In this document: piece after piece, positions 25,308 to 34,181 of the stretch
Position numbering within the stretch: position 1 is the stretch's first letter
How the letters are laid out: every line of letters starts with the position of its first letter
From: Melittangium boletus DSM 14713
Lineage (GTDB): Bacteria > Myxococcota > Myxococcia > Myxococcales > Myxococcaceae
Reading direction: 5' to 3'
NCBI RefSeq assembly: GCF_002305855.1
Contig: NZ_CP022163.1
Coordinates: 8,623,765 to 8,687,764 of the forward strand
DNA: 64,000 bases
Notes under the pieces: generated by a model
The model's input: the letters and a program-made list of their open reading frames with translations, nothing else
What the model was told of the DNA's origin: nothing
The model's database searches: none
Program-made: the position numbers and the translations under genes

Positions 25308-28300
25308 TCAGGGTATGTACAGCTCAGCCTCCGCCATGTACCCGCTATACGTCCCTCCCGCGAGGAGCACCTGGCCATTGGGCATCAGCGTGGCCGTGTG
25401 GTGCATGACGCGAGGGAATGCCAGGGTCCCCACCGCACTCCAGGTACCCGCTGCCGGATCGTATGCCTCCATCTGTGACGAGAAGGGATCTCGCCACTCC
25501 GCGAGCAGTACCCGGCCGTCGGACAGCAATGTCACCGAGGGCATGTTGCGACGCGCGAGCCGGGCGCCGGCGGTGCTCCAGATGCCCGAGGCCGGGTCGT
25601 ACAGCTCGGGGGGTTCCAGGTCGAAGTCGGCCTCACCTCCCGTGACGAGCACCTTGCCATTGGGCAGCAACGTGGCCGTGTGGTTGGCGCGGGCCGCCGC
25701 CATCGCACCCGTGACGCTCCAGGAGCCCGTGGCCGGGTCGTACACCTCCGCGGTCGTCAGTCTCGAACCGCCATGGGTGCCTCCCGTGACGAGCACCTTG
25801 CCATTGGGCAGCAGCGTGGCCGTGTGGTCGGCGCGGGGTGAGATCATGGTGCCGGTGGTGCTCCAGGAGCCCGTGGCCGGGTCGTACAACTGCGCCACGG
25901 GGGCGTCGCTACTGGATTCCCCCGAGACGAGCACCCTGCCATCGGGAAGCAGGGTCGCCGTATGCCAGAGACGAAGAGGCGTGGCCAGGGCGCCCGTGGG
26001 GCTCCAGGTGCCCGAGACGGGGTCATACACTTCCACCGTCGCGAGGAAATCGCTCCTGTCGCTTCCCCCCAGGACGAGCACCTGACCGTTGGGCAGCGGG
26101 GTCGCCGTGTGGCCATAGCGAGGCGAGGACATGGGGGCCGTCGGGCTCCAGGTGCCCGTGGCCTGGTGATAGATCTCCGCCGTTGCGAGGGGACCGCTCT
26201 CGTTCATTCCCCCCAGGACGAGCACCCTGCTGCCGGGCAGCAAGGTCGCCGTGTGGAATTGGCGAGGTGTGCTCATGGCACCCGTGGCGACTCCCCCCGA
26301 GAAGCGGGCTTCGGGCGTATACAACTCCGCGGTGCCCTTATCGGACTGGCCTCCCGAGGCGAGCATCTGACCGTTGGCCAGCAATGTGGCTTCATGCCAG
26401 ATGCGAGACTCGGTCATGCTGGTGGCTGCGCTCCAGGAGCCCGTGGCCGGGTCGTACACCTCCGCCTTCGCGGTGGGCGAGGAACTGAGTCCCCCTGAGA
26501 CGAGCACCTTGCCATTGGGCAGCGTCATGGCCGCGTGGAAGACGCGAGGGGAGGCCATGGACGCCGTCGTGCTCCAGGAGCCCGTGGCTGGGTCGTATAC
26601 CTCCGCCGTCGCCAGCTCGGAACCGGCATCCTGGCCCCCCACGACGAGCACCTTGCCATTGGGCATCAGCGCCGCTTTGTGGAAGGAACGGGGCCTGGCC
26701 AGGGAACCCGTGGCGATCCAGCTGTTCGAGGCCGGGTCGTACAGCTCGGCAGAGGCATTGCCACCCCCCGCGACGAGCACCTGACCATTGGGCAGCAAGG
26801 TCGCCGTTGAGAGGATGTGAGGCGAGCGCATGGCCCCCGTGGCGCTCCAGGAACCCGTGGCTGGATCGTACACCTCCGCCGCTGGGCTGTCCGCCTGTCC
26901 CGCGACGAGCACCTTGCCGTTGGGCAACAGTATCGCCGTGTGGAGGCCGCGAGACGCGTTCAAGGAGCCCGTGGCGCTCCAGGTGTTCGAGGCCGGGTCG
27001 TACACCTCCGCCGTCGCCAGGGCGCCGCCGCTCCCAGTGCCTCCCGCGACGAGCACCTTGCCGTTGGGCAGCAGTGTCGCCGTGTGGAAGACGCGAGGAG
27101 AGGCCATGGACGCCGCCGTGCTCCAGGAGCCGGTGGCCGGGTCGTACACTTCCGCCGTCGCCAGGACGCCGCTCATGCTCTGGCCTCCCACGGCGAGCAC
27201 CCTGCCGTCGGGTAGCAGCGTCGCCGTGTGGCTCCAGCGAGACGTGCTCATGGAACCCGTCGAGACCCAGGTGAGGGGACCACAGACGGGGAGGCCCGTC
27301 AGGGCGAAGCGGTTGGTGACCGTGAGGTGGAAGGCGTTGGTGACGGTGGCGGTGATGATGAGGGGAACGCCCGCACTGCTGACGCACGCGGGCGCCGTCC
27401 AGGTGACACGGCTGGTGGAGGCACCGGTGGACGCCGTGCCCAACACGCCGGTGCTGGCACTCCAGAAGAAGGAGAGCGCGGAGCCCTCGGGATCGCGGGC
27501 GACCACCTCGAAGTCGATCTCCTGGGAGGGCGCGGCGGTGGGCGAGGAGGCGGAGGCGGACACCAGCACGGGGGGCAGGTGGGGCGCGGAGGAGGAACTG
27601 TTGCTCACGCACAGGGCCGCGCTCCCGGTGTGTGCTGCCCCGCGGCCATCGGAGACGGAGACGGTGAGGCGGCAGTTGTTGCAGGCCCCGGAAGGAAGGG
27701 CGGTCGGGGTGAATTGGGCGGAAGGAGAAGCGGCGTTGGCCCAGGTGCCCGCACAGGAGGCACTCCAGGCATAGGTCAGGCTGTCACCATCCGGATCCGA
27801 GGCCCGCGCGGAGACGGAGACGGTGTGCCCGACGGCCAGCCGGGCAGGGGCCGCGCTGATGGAGGACACCAGGGGCGAGGTGTTGAAGGAGATGAAGAAC
27901 CAGGCATTGCCCTCCGCTCCGCTGGAGGTGACGGCGACGCTCAGGGAGATGGAGGAGGCGAGGCCCCTGGAGTCGGTGACGGTGACGATGAGGGTTTGGA
28001 TGCCGGAGGAGGCAGGCGCCGTCCAGGACGTGGAGGGCCCGGTGGGCGAGGAGAAGGAGCCCGCGGTGGAGGCCCAGGCGTAGGAGAGCGCGTCATCCGG
28101 GTTGGGATCATGGGCGGTGACGGACAGGGAGAGCGTGCCGCCCACGGCAACGGAGGTGGAGGAGGCGAGGAGGGAGTCGATGAGGGGGGCTTCGTTGTCG
28201 AAGGGAGGAGGGGCCGAGATGGGCTGGAGGGTGAGGGCGATGAGGGCGGTCTGGTCCGGGAGGAGGGAGATGCCGGAAGCGGAGCCCTGGAAGAGCAGGG

Positions 28301-28586
28301 TGCCGGAGGCGTCGAAGGCCTGGGCGAGGAAGGCGCGATTGGAGCCGGCGGGAATGTGGCCGAGGGAGCCGGTCCAGACGCCATCCGAGGGGACGAGGTC
28401 GACGGAGAGGGGGGTGAAATCAGAAGCGCTGGCGGTGACGGAGACGCGGGAGATGGAGGAGGAGAGGGCCTGGGCGAGGGAGATGGCGAACTGGGCCGAG
28501 CCGTGGGGGGATGAAGAGGGAGGGGCGCAGCCCGCGAGCAGCATCAGACACAGCGCCAGCGGAAGGGGGGAGGAGAGCCGTTTCAT
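25308..28586 (-). CDS. Large lipoprotein with Ig/PKD-like domains and 14 kelch-type repeats
   Basis: A 1092-residue protein. The lipobox (LMLLAGC) lies at about residue 17. Residues about 110-450 hold Ig/PKD-like beta-sandwiches (DGDSLTYAWSA, VTDSRGL). From about 460 to the end there are 14 kelch-type repeats of about 45-50 residues (HTATLLPNGKVLVAGG, then AEVYDPATGSWS). Fourteen repeats would make two seven-bladed propellers. Expected to be cell-surface and possibly adhesive or carbohydrate-binding. ATG 28586 starts the signal peptide; an upstream extension is not supported. Confidence 0.87.
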   Translation of the reverse strand: MKRLSSPLPLALCLMLLAGCAPPSSSPHGSAQFAISLAQALSSSISRVSVTASASDFTPLSVDLVPSDGVWTGSLGHIPAGSNRAFLAQAFDASGTLLFQGSASGISLLPDQTALIALTLQPISAPPPFDNEAPLIDSLLASSTSVAVGGTLSLSVTAHDPNPDDALSYAWASTAGSFSSPTGPSTSWTAPASSGIQTLIVTVTDSRGLASSISLSVAVTSSGAEGNAWFFISFNTSPLVSSISAAPARLAVGHTVSVSARASDPDGDSLTYAWSASCAGTWANAASPSAQFTPTALPSGACNNCRLTVSVSDGRGAAHTGSAALCVSNSSSSAPHLPPVLVSASASSPTAAPSQEIDFEVVARDPEGSALSFFWSASTGVLGTASTGASTSRVTWTAPACVSSAGVPLIITATVTNAFHLTVTNRFALTGLPVCGPLTWVSTGSMSTSRWSHTATLLPDGRVLAVGGQSMSGVLATAEVYDPATGSWSTAASMASPRVFHTATLLPNGKVLVAGGTGSGGALATAEVYDPASNTWSATGSLNASRGLHTAILLPNGKVLVAGQADSPAAEVYDPATGSWSATGAMRSPHILSTATLLPNGQVLVAGGGNASAELYDPASNSWIATGSLARPRSFHKAALMPNGKVLVVGGQDAGSELATAEVYDPATGSWSTTASMASPRVFHAAMTLPNGKVLVSGGLSSSPTAKAEVYDPATGSWSAATSMTESRIWHEATLLANGQMLASGGQSDKGTAELYTPEARFSGGVATGAMSTPRQFHTATLLPGSRVLVLGGMNESGPLATAEIYHQATGTWSPTAPMSSPRYGHTATPLPNGQVLVLGGSDRSDFLATVEVYDPVSGTWSPTGALATPLRLWHTATLLPDGRVLVSGESSSDAPVAQLYDPATGSWSTTGTMISPRADHTATLLPNGKVLVTGGTHGGSRLTTAEVYDPATGSWSVTGAMAAARANHTATLLPNGKVLVTGGEADFDLEPPELYDPASGIWSTAGARLARRNMPSVTLLSDGRVLLAEWRDPFSSQMEAYDPAAGTWSAVGTLAFPRVMHHTATLMPNGQVLLAGGTYSGYMAEAELYIP

Positions 28587-28859
28587 GAGTCCTGAAAGGG
28601 GGAGGGATGAAGTATTGAAACACATCTCCTTTCGTCGACGTCCTCGTCCACCCCGCGCGAGTGCACAGGGAGGCCATAGAGGCCGGTGCCGACAAAGAAG
28701 GAGTGAGCTTGGCGACCGTCGGTTGGGGTTCAGCTGGGCTGTTGAAGGCCGGTTTCTGGACTTCTCTTGGAGTGAGAGCAAGATTCTCTCTCCGCGAAGA
28801 GACCATCGCCAGAGTCAGGGGGGCGAGTACGTGCTCTGCGGTCCAGGGGAGGCCTGTCG
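28587..28859. other. Intergenic region, nothing recognised
   Basis: The 273 bp between the kelch lipoprotein start and the zinc-ribbon gene hold the upstream region of both divergent genes. I see no clear promoter, palindrome or short gene. Confidence 0.4.
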
Positions 28860-29168
28860 ATGGATTGTGGCAATTGTGGGGAGCCGCTTAATCGCTCGCA
28901 GTGGACATCGGACGAAAAGAGCAAGTCTTGTCCTGGTTGCTCTCAGGCCGACGGCACTGAGCACATATTCTATCCTTACCCGGCGGGATTTGGAACCACG
29001 ACTGCTCGTAGCTCAGATGTCCACCCGGATGGCCCTCAGAGTTATTGCAACAGCTGTCGGGGAAGAGGGATGACCCCTGGCTTGAAAACGCGTTGCCGTC
29101 AGGTCATTCCCGGCGCACTGCATCAGCCTTCGGCGGTGCCTCCGATGAGGAGAAAACGAAGCGCCTGA
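28860..29168 (+). CDS. Small zinc-ribbon protein
   Basis: A 102-residue protein with CGNC near the N-terminus, CPGC about 22 residues later, and CNSCR after a FYPYPAGFGTT segment, giving two to three CxxC pairs that probably bind zinc. I do not recognise a named family. The last 25 residues are basic and less convincing and may be a frame extension. It may encode a small nucleic-acid-binding protein. Confidence 0.55.
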   Translation: MDCGNCGEPLNRSQWTSDEKSKSCPGCSQADGTEHIFYPYPAGFGTTTARSSDVHPDGPQSYCNSCRGRGMTPGLKTRCRQVIPGALHQPSAVPPMRRKRSA

Positions 29169-29270
29169 GTTGCAGGCGTTGTGCCTTGAATCGCAGCCCC
29201 AGCCACTCCAGACGGGCCTATCGCAAGGTCGTTGACCGCACCTTCATCGTCCCAGCGCGCGCCATGGCCC

Positions 29271-30740
29271 TCACTCCACGCGGCGGCGCCAGCGAATCAT
29301 CATCAGCGCAGCCAATCCGAGCGTGCTCAGGGCCCCCGGCGCGGACGTGCAGCCGCATCCCGTGGCCTGCGCGGGCTCGTCGGAGGCCCCGGCATCCTCG
29401 CCGCCGACGCCCGCGTCCGCGGAGGCGCCTGTCCCCGCATCAGGCCCCGGACCCGTGCCGGCATCGGCTTCCCCAGGTCCGCCTCCGGCATCGCCGGGCC
29501 AACCCGCGCAGTTGCCGAGAGAGTGCTCGAGGGCGCCCAGCGTGAAGGGGCCCGAGGCCGGACGGGGGCGGCCGCACCAGTCGTCCGTCACCTGGGCGTG
29601 AGCCCCGGCGGCGCCGAGGAGCGAGGAGACGCTTCCCTCGAGGGTGAGATTTCCCTGGAGGGGGGCGACGTACCAGCCCTCGAAGGTGGCCGCGGACACC
29701 TGGGTGAGGTTGGTGCCGGCGTCGAAAGTCGCCGAGTCCCGGGCGCGAATGGCGGAGGACAGCAGGTTGCCGTGGGCCTCGCCGCTGGTGGAGGCGTAGC
29801 GGAAGTCCACCCCGGCGGTGGAGATGAGGGTGTTGAAGAGCACCTGCGTCGAGCGGGCCCTGTTGAGGTAGATGCCCACGTCCGAGCAGTTGACGATGAC
29901 GTTGTTGCGCATCACCCCGCCCGAGTGCTCCGGGTCGCAGGGCACACTCGCGTCGAAGGCCGGGGCGCAGAAGGCGTTGGCGGTGCCGCCTCCGCCGAAG
30001 GACAGGCCGATGCGGGTGCCCCCGGTGGCCAGGTCGCGGGTGCACAGCACCAGGTTGCGCTCGAAGACGCCCTCCCTCCCGCCGCTCTTCATGAAGGCGC
30101 CGTAGGAGATGGCGTTGCCGCCATTCTTGTGGAAGTCGTGGAGGAAGTTGTCGCGCACCACCCAGCCGTCGCCGGTGTCGATGTTGAGCTTGGTGACCGG
30201 GTTGGAGGTCACCCGCGGCCGGGTGTCGGCGAGCTCGTTGCGCTCCACCAGTCCGCGGTGGGGAATCTCCCAGACCCCATTGATGAGTGAGGCGTTCACC
30301 TTCAGCTGGGCGTTGAAGTCGCGCACCCGGCTCTCGCGCAGGACGAAATCGTGCGCGCGGCCGGTGACGTGGAAGGCGTGCTCGCAGGCGCTGTCGCTCG
30401 CGCACACCCCCTCGACGTCCAGCCCCTCGAAGGTCCAGTGGGGCCCGGAGACCTTGAAGCCCTCGCTGGCGTCGAAGCGAATCCGCGCCCCCATCCGGCT
30501 CTGGGCCCGCACCACGATGGGCTGCTCGGCGGTGCCCGCCGCCGAGCAGGTGAGGTTGGTCTTGACGTCGTAGGTGCCGGGGGCGAGCTCGATGGCGTCG
30601 CCCGCCCGTGCCGAGGCGAGCGCCGTCTGCAGTTGCGCCACCGAGGAGACGTTCACCGTCCGGGCCAGGGCGGGGGAGACAGCGGGCAGGAGCAGGAGCC
30701 CGCCGAGGGAGAACGACCGGAGGAAGCAGCGTAGGCGCAT
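29271..30740 (-). CDS. Secreted right-handed beta-helix protein with MYXO-CTERM
   Basis: A 489-residue protein with a signal peptide (ending PALA at about residue 26), a parallel beta-helix domain like pectate lyase-type or PbH1 proteins (AIELAPGTYDV, FEGLDVEGV, NNVIVNCSDVGIYLN), a Gly/Ala/Asp-rich linker, and a MYXO-CTERM tail: GCGCTS motif, hydrophobic helix, RWRRR end. That tail directs sorting to the myxobacterial surface. Substrate unknown; such helices usually bind or cleave polysaccharides. A remnant of a relative is at 7803-7930. Confidence 0.87.
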   Translation of the reverse strand: MRLRCFLRSFSLGGLLLLPAVSPALARTVNVSSVAQLQTALASARAGDAIELAPGTYDVKTNLTCSAAGTAEQPIVVRAQSRMGARIRFDASEGFKVSGPHWTFEGLDVEGVCASDSACEHAFHVTGRAHDFVLRESRVRDFNAQLKVNASLINGVWEIPHRGLVERNELADTRPRVTSNPVTKLNIDTGDGWVVRDNFLHDFHKNGGNAISYGAFMKSGGREGVFERNLVLCTRDLATGGTRIGLSFGGGGTANAFCAPAFDASVPCDPEHSGGVMRNNVIVNCSDVGIYLNRARSTQVLFNTLISTAGVDFRYASTSGEAHGNLLSSAIRARDSATFDAGTNLTQVSAATFEGWYVAPLQGNLTLEGSVSSLLGAAGAHAQVTDDWCGRPRPASGPFTLGALEHSLGNCAGWPGDAGGGPGEADAGTGPGPDAGTGASADAGVGGEDAGASDEPAQATGCGCTSAPGALSTLGLAALMMIRWRRRVE

Positions 30741-30779
30741 AGGCCCCCGATGTTACGCGGCCCCGTCCATCAACGCGTG

Positions 30780-31583
30780 TCAGTTCAGCGTGCCGCGGAA
30801 GCCGATGGGGCCCTCCCCGGCGTACGTCATGGTCCCCGCCAGCGTCTTACCCCCATCGGTGGAAGTGACATCGAGGGAGACGACGCCCTGGCTCTGTCGG
30901 GCGCCGATGAGCCAGATGCCGCCCGGCTGCCAGGGCGCGGCGGAACCTCCCCACTGGTTCTGCACCGTGTAGGTGTTCTCACCGTCCTGGGTTGCCTTGA
31001 AGGCGATGGCCCCTTCTCCCGAGTACGTCATGCTTCCCGTCAGGGTCTTGCCCCCATCGGTGGAGGTGGCCTTGATGGCGGTGACTTTCTGGCCATCCCG
31101 GGCGCCGATGAGCCAGGCGCCTCCCTGCTGCCAGGGAGCGGAAGCACCCCCCCACTGGTTCTGCACCGTGTAGGCCCCACCCGAGCGCAACTCGCCCTTG
31201 AAGCCGATGGGGCCCTCCCCGGCGTACGTCATGGTCCCCGCCAGGGTCTTGCCCCCATCGTTGGAGGTGAGGTCGATGGCGACGACGCCCTGGTTCTTGC
31301 GGGAGCCGAGGATCCACGTTCCTCCCTCCTGCCAGGGCGCGGAGGAGCCTCCCCACTGGTTCTGCACCGTATAGGTGTTGGTGCCGGACAGGGTCGCCCG
31401 GAAACCAATCTCTCCTTCTCCCGAGTACGTCATGGTTCCCGTCAGGGTCTTGCCGCCATCCTCGGACTTCGCCTTGAGCGCGATGACGCCCTGGTTGGAA
31501 CGACCGCCAATCGCCCACAAGCCGCCCTGATTCCAGGCCGCGGACGAACCCCCCCACTGGTTCTGCACATTGTAGATGGACAC
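30780..31583 (-). CDS. mbhA: Myxobacterial haemagglutinin (OAA-family lectin)
   Basis: A 267-residue protein made of four tandem repeats of about 67 residues, each with NQWGGSSAPW, a Trp-Leu/Ile-(I/L)G segment, DGGKTL and GTMTYSGEGPIGF. Length and repeats match the myxobacterial haemagglutinin MBHA of the Oscillatoria agardhii agglutinin family, which binds high-mannose glycans and is made during development in M. xanthus. There is no signal peptide, as for MBHA. The start is GTG 31583 with a GAGGGAG ribosome-binding site 8 nt upstream. Confidence 0.94.
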   Translation of the reverse strand: MSIYNVQNQWGGSSAAWNQGGLWAIGGRSNQGVIALKAKSEDGGKTLTGTMTYSGEGEIGFRATLSGTNTYTVQNQWGGSSAPWQEGGTWILGSRKNQGVVAIDLTSNDGGKTLAGTMTYAGEGPIGFKGELRSGGAYTVQNQWGGASAPWQQGGAWLIGARDGQKVTAIKATSTDGGKTLTGSMTYSGEGAIAFKATQDGENTYTVQNQWGGSAAPWQPGGIWLIGARQSQGVVSLDVTSTDGGKTLAGTMTYAGEGPIGFRGTLN

Positions 31584-31777
31584 GTGGGAACTCCCTCGCC
31601 GCGCATTGGGATGAAAGACAAGGCACTCGCGGCGTGCGACAAATACGCACTTGGAGTAAAAACCCCAAGAGGAACCGATCGCTTTCCTACTTCCTGTCCT
31701 GTTTTAGTCCAACTTGAAGTCCGCCAGTGAGCACCCGCGAGGGACGCGTGTAAAGCGTTTGTCAGCGTGCACTGAGT

Positions 31778-33172
31778 TCAGTCGTTGATCGGCAGGGCCC
31801 ACAGCTCATAGCCATGCGTGTCGTCGTAGGCGACGAAGTAGACGGTGGATCCCACACGGGTGAAGCGGTACGGGAACGAGTTTCCGCCCGGGTTGAGGTC
31901 CTGGACGAGGGTGGTGCCCGCCGCCGTGCCATCCGACACCCAGGGCTCCAGCCCCAGGTCCAACCCGGATTCGTTGTAGAGCACGCGGTCACCCACGGCG
32001 TAGATACGGCTCTGGAACTCGTCCCTCTTGCTCAGGAGTCGCGACAGCTGCAGGGTGCCCGCCTGGGTGCCATCCGTCACCCAGAGATGCACCTCCAGGG
32101 GCACGGGGCCGCCAGACGAGATGGCCTGGGCGAAGAAGAGCTTGCCGCCGGCCACCGCGAAGGTGACGACGCCGGGGTCCGCGTCCTCCTGGGCGGCATA
32201 ATCATTGGTCAGGGTCGCCACCTCCCGCTCCCGCACGCCGCCCGAGCCGTCGAGCTCCAGCGACGACAGGCGCATCAGGTGGTCCGCGCCCGAGCGTGCC
32301 AGGAAGACGTTGGAGCCGGTGCCCGGCATCAACGAGGCGACGGGGGTGCTGACGCGAGGCAGGGCGCGCACCCATTGTGTGCCCGCCTCGGTGCCGTCCG
32401 TGCGCCACAGCTCCTGATCCCGGGACTGAGTGTCCGTGATGAAGAAGAGCGAGCCGCCCGCGGTCTGGAAGGAGTGGGGATAGGAGCCGCCCGCGCCGGG
32501 TTCGATGTCCTTCACCCGGAAGGTGCCCGCCTCGGTGCCATCCGTGCGCCACAGCTCGGAGCCGTGCTCCGGCTCGTTCACGGAGAAGAAGAGTGTGCCG
32601 CCCATGACCGTGGGCGTGCCGTTCACGTACGATTTTGGACCCAGGTCCTTCACTCGGAAGGTGCCCGCCTCGCTGCCATCGCTCCTCCACACCTCGCTGC
32701 GGACCGAGTAGTCCTCGCTCATCTGGGTGCGAATGAAGAACAACCGGGTGCCGAGGCGGGTGAGATCCATCAGGCTCGTGTCGCCCGCGCCCGGTGTGAT
32801 GTCCTTGACCAGGCGCGTGCCGCTGGCGGAGCCGTCACTCACCCACAGCTCGCGGCCGTAGACCTCGTCCTTGCCAACGATGAAGAGCTGGTTGCCCACG
32901 GGCGTGAGCTCCCGCACCGGGTTCCCCGGGATCTCGCTTTCAGCGGGGAAGCGCTTGAGTTCCACCGTGCCGCCTTCGCTGCCATCACTCGTCCACAGAC
33001 CGCCGTGGCCGTCGGCGAAGTAGGGGGCGAAGAACAGGCGGTCGCGGAAGGACACCAGCAACTCGGGGGCGGGCTGGTACCAGGGCGGCGTGATGCTGGA
33101 GGGCGGGAAGATGTCGCGCACGAGGTACGGGGCTGAAGCGCGGTCTATTGGTGTTAGAGCAGGGTGGGTCAC
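31778..33172 (-). CDS. ELWxxDGT-repeat protein, probably missing its N-terminus
   Basis: The 464-residue product contains about seven repeats with ELW(R/V)(T/S)DG(T/S) followed by GT-type and VKD-type segments, forming a predicted propeller. Relatives start with a signal peptide, but here GTG 33172 begins directly before the first repeat. The same frame continues upstream, across a TGA, into an RCC1-like fragment. A rearrangement may have removed the signal peptide, in which case export and function are doubtful. Confidence 0.75.
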   Translation of the reverse strand: MTHPALTPIDRASAPYLVRDIFPPSSITPPWYQPAPELLVSFRDRLFFAPYFADGHGGLWTSDGSEGGTVELKRFPAESEIPGNPVRELTPVGNQLFIVGKDEVYGRELWVSDGSASGTRLVKDITPGAGDTSLMDLTRLGTRLFFIRTQMSEDYSVRSEVWRSDGSEAGTFRVKDLGPKSYVNGTPTVMGGTLFFSVNEPEHGSELWRTDGTEAGTFRVKDIEPGAGGSYPHSFQTAGGSLFFITDTQSRDQELWRTDGTEAGTQWVRALPRVSTPVASLMPGTGSNVFLARSGADHLMRLSSLELDGSGGVREREVATLTNDYAAQEDADPGVVTFAVAGGKLFFAQAISSGGPVPLEVHLWVTDGTQAGTLQLSRLLSKRDEFQSRIYAVGDRVLYNESGLDLGLEPWVSDGTAAGTTLVQDLNPGGNSFPYRFTRVGSTVYFVAYDDTHGYELWALPIND

Positions 33173-33355
33173 TCAGTACAGCAGGGAGCGGATGGGGGTC
33201 GTGGCGTACAGGGCTGGTCCTCCATCACCAATCTGGCCGTCGGAGTTGTAGCCCCAGGCCCAGGTGGTGCCATCGGACCAGGCACCTGCACGGGAATCGC
33301 GCTTGGTCGTGGTGCCATCGCCGAGCTGGCCGAGTCCATTGCTGCCCTCAAGGGG
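33173..33355 (-). pseudogene. RCC1-repeat gene fragment
   Basis: The minus-strand frame encodes two RCC1-type elements (NGLGQLGDGTTTKR and AWGYNSDGQIGDG) and then ends in TGA directly before the GTG of the ELWxxDGT gene. Only a C-terminal scrap of a propeller protein remains. Confidence 0.6.
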
Positions 33356-33443
33356 TTGCCGGCGGGAGCACGTCGAGCAATGGCCGATGCAGCGAGGGCG
33401 CCGCGACGAGGGGGCCGCCCGCCCGGCCTTGCCCCATCGCTCC

Positions 33444-33611
33444 ATGGCGGAGGTGGTCTTCCTGACGGGTTTCTTCCTGCTGTCGTTGGGCGCGATCGCC
33501 GAGAAGGTGACCGGTCGGAAGCCGAGCCGGAGTGAACTCGAGCCGTGGATGACGGCCACCGCGGAGCTGTTGTGCGCCTACCTGGAGCGCCTTTCAGTAC
33601 AGGGCCCTTGA
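33444..33611 (+). CDS. Possible small membrane protein
   Basis: A 55-residue frame from ATG 33444 with one hydrophobic segment (VVFLTGFFLLSLGAI) and a charged C-terminus. No family is recognised and there is no strong ribosome-binding site, so it may be non-coding or a remnant. Confidence 0.25.
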   Translation: MAEVVFLTGFFLLSLGAIAEKVTGRKPSRSELEPWMTATAELLCAYLERLSVQGP

Positions 33612-33618
33612 AGCTTCG

Positions 33619-34077
33619 TCACCGCAGGCGCACCTTCAGGTGTTCCACGGCGGAGTTGAGACGTCCTCGGAGGGCATCGAGCAAACGCTCCTCGACGGAT
33701 GCTTGTTCCCAGACCGCGGCTCGCTCAAGTCCCACACAGTCCTGGGGCTCGGCGGCTCTCTTGTTGCCAGTGGTGTCGAAGATGGTGCATCGACGGAAAT
33801 CGCCCACGTCCTGCCTGAACTGAACGAGCGGTTGAATCAGGTCCTCTTCGAGCTCTCTCCATCCAATGGGTTCCCACGCTTTCAGCGCGAGCAGGTTGAC
33901 GGCGATCTTGAAGAGGACTGACCTCGAGGCAATGCCGTCTACATCGGCGTCTGGGCTTTCGGTCCTGAGATTGTAGAAGGCGAGATAGGGTGGCGCTAAC
34001 AGCCGGCCGTACCCGAATGAGCCATCGGCGAGCGCCAGTCGGACGAAAGTGCCTGCCTTGTGCCTCTGCTTGCTCAA
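33619..34077 (-). CDS. Imm26-like immunity protein
   Basis: A 152-residue protein that fits the immunity protein 26 pattern as I know it: KAGTFVRLALADGSFGYGRLL at the start (abridged: DGSFGYGR), LVQFRQD in the middle, and CVGLERAAVWEQASVEERL near the end. Imm26 proteins protect against polymorphic toxins. No toxin gene is adjacent, so this is an orphan or acts on an unlinked toxin. The start is TTG 34077 with GGAG 8 nt upstream. It is divergent from a Cys-rich secreted protein gene. Confidence 0.72.
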   Translation of the reverse strand: MSKQRHKAGTFVRLALADGSFGYGRLLAPPYLAFYNLRTESPDADVDGIASRSVLFKIAVNLLALKAWEPIGWRELEEDLIQPLVQFRQDVGDFRRCTIFDTTGNKRAAEPQDCVGLERAAVWEQASVEERLLDALRGRLNSAVEHLKVRLR

Positions 34078-34181
34078 TTCTCAGTCTCCGTAACAGTTCC
34101 AGCCCGGTGAAAAGGCTGGAGCGTGGTGTCTCCGGCGGTATTTTTCCCGTCAGTCGCCCGGGTGCAACGGTACCGAAGAGG

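Noticed and set aside
25500..27250. Repeated DNA resembling a CRISPR or tandem array
   Set aside because: The repeats are in frame and encode kelch-type strands with diverged intervening sequence, so they are coding repeats.
27228..28514. A Gly-rich plus-strand frame
   Set aside because: It is a low-complexity antisense shadow of the kelch lipoprotein.
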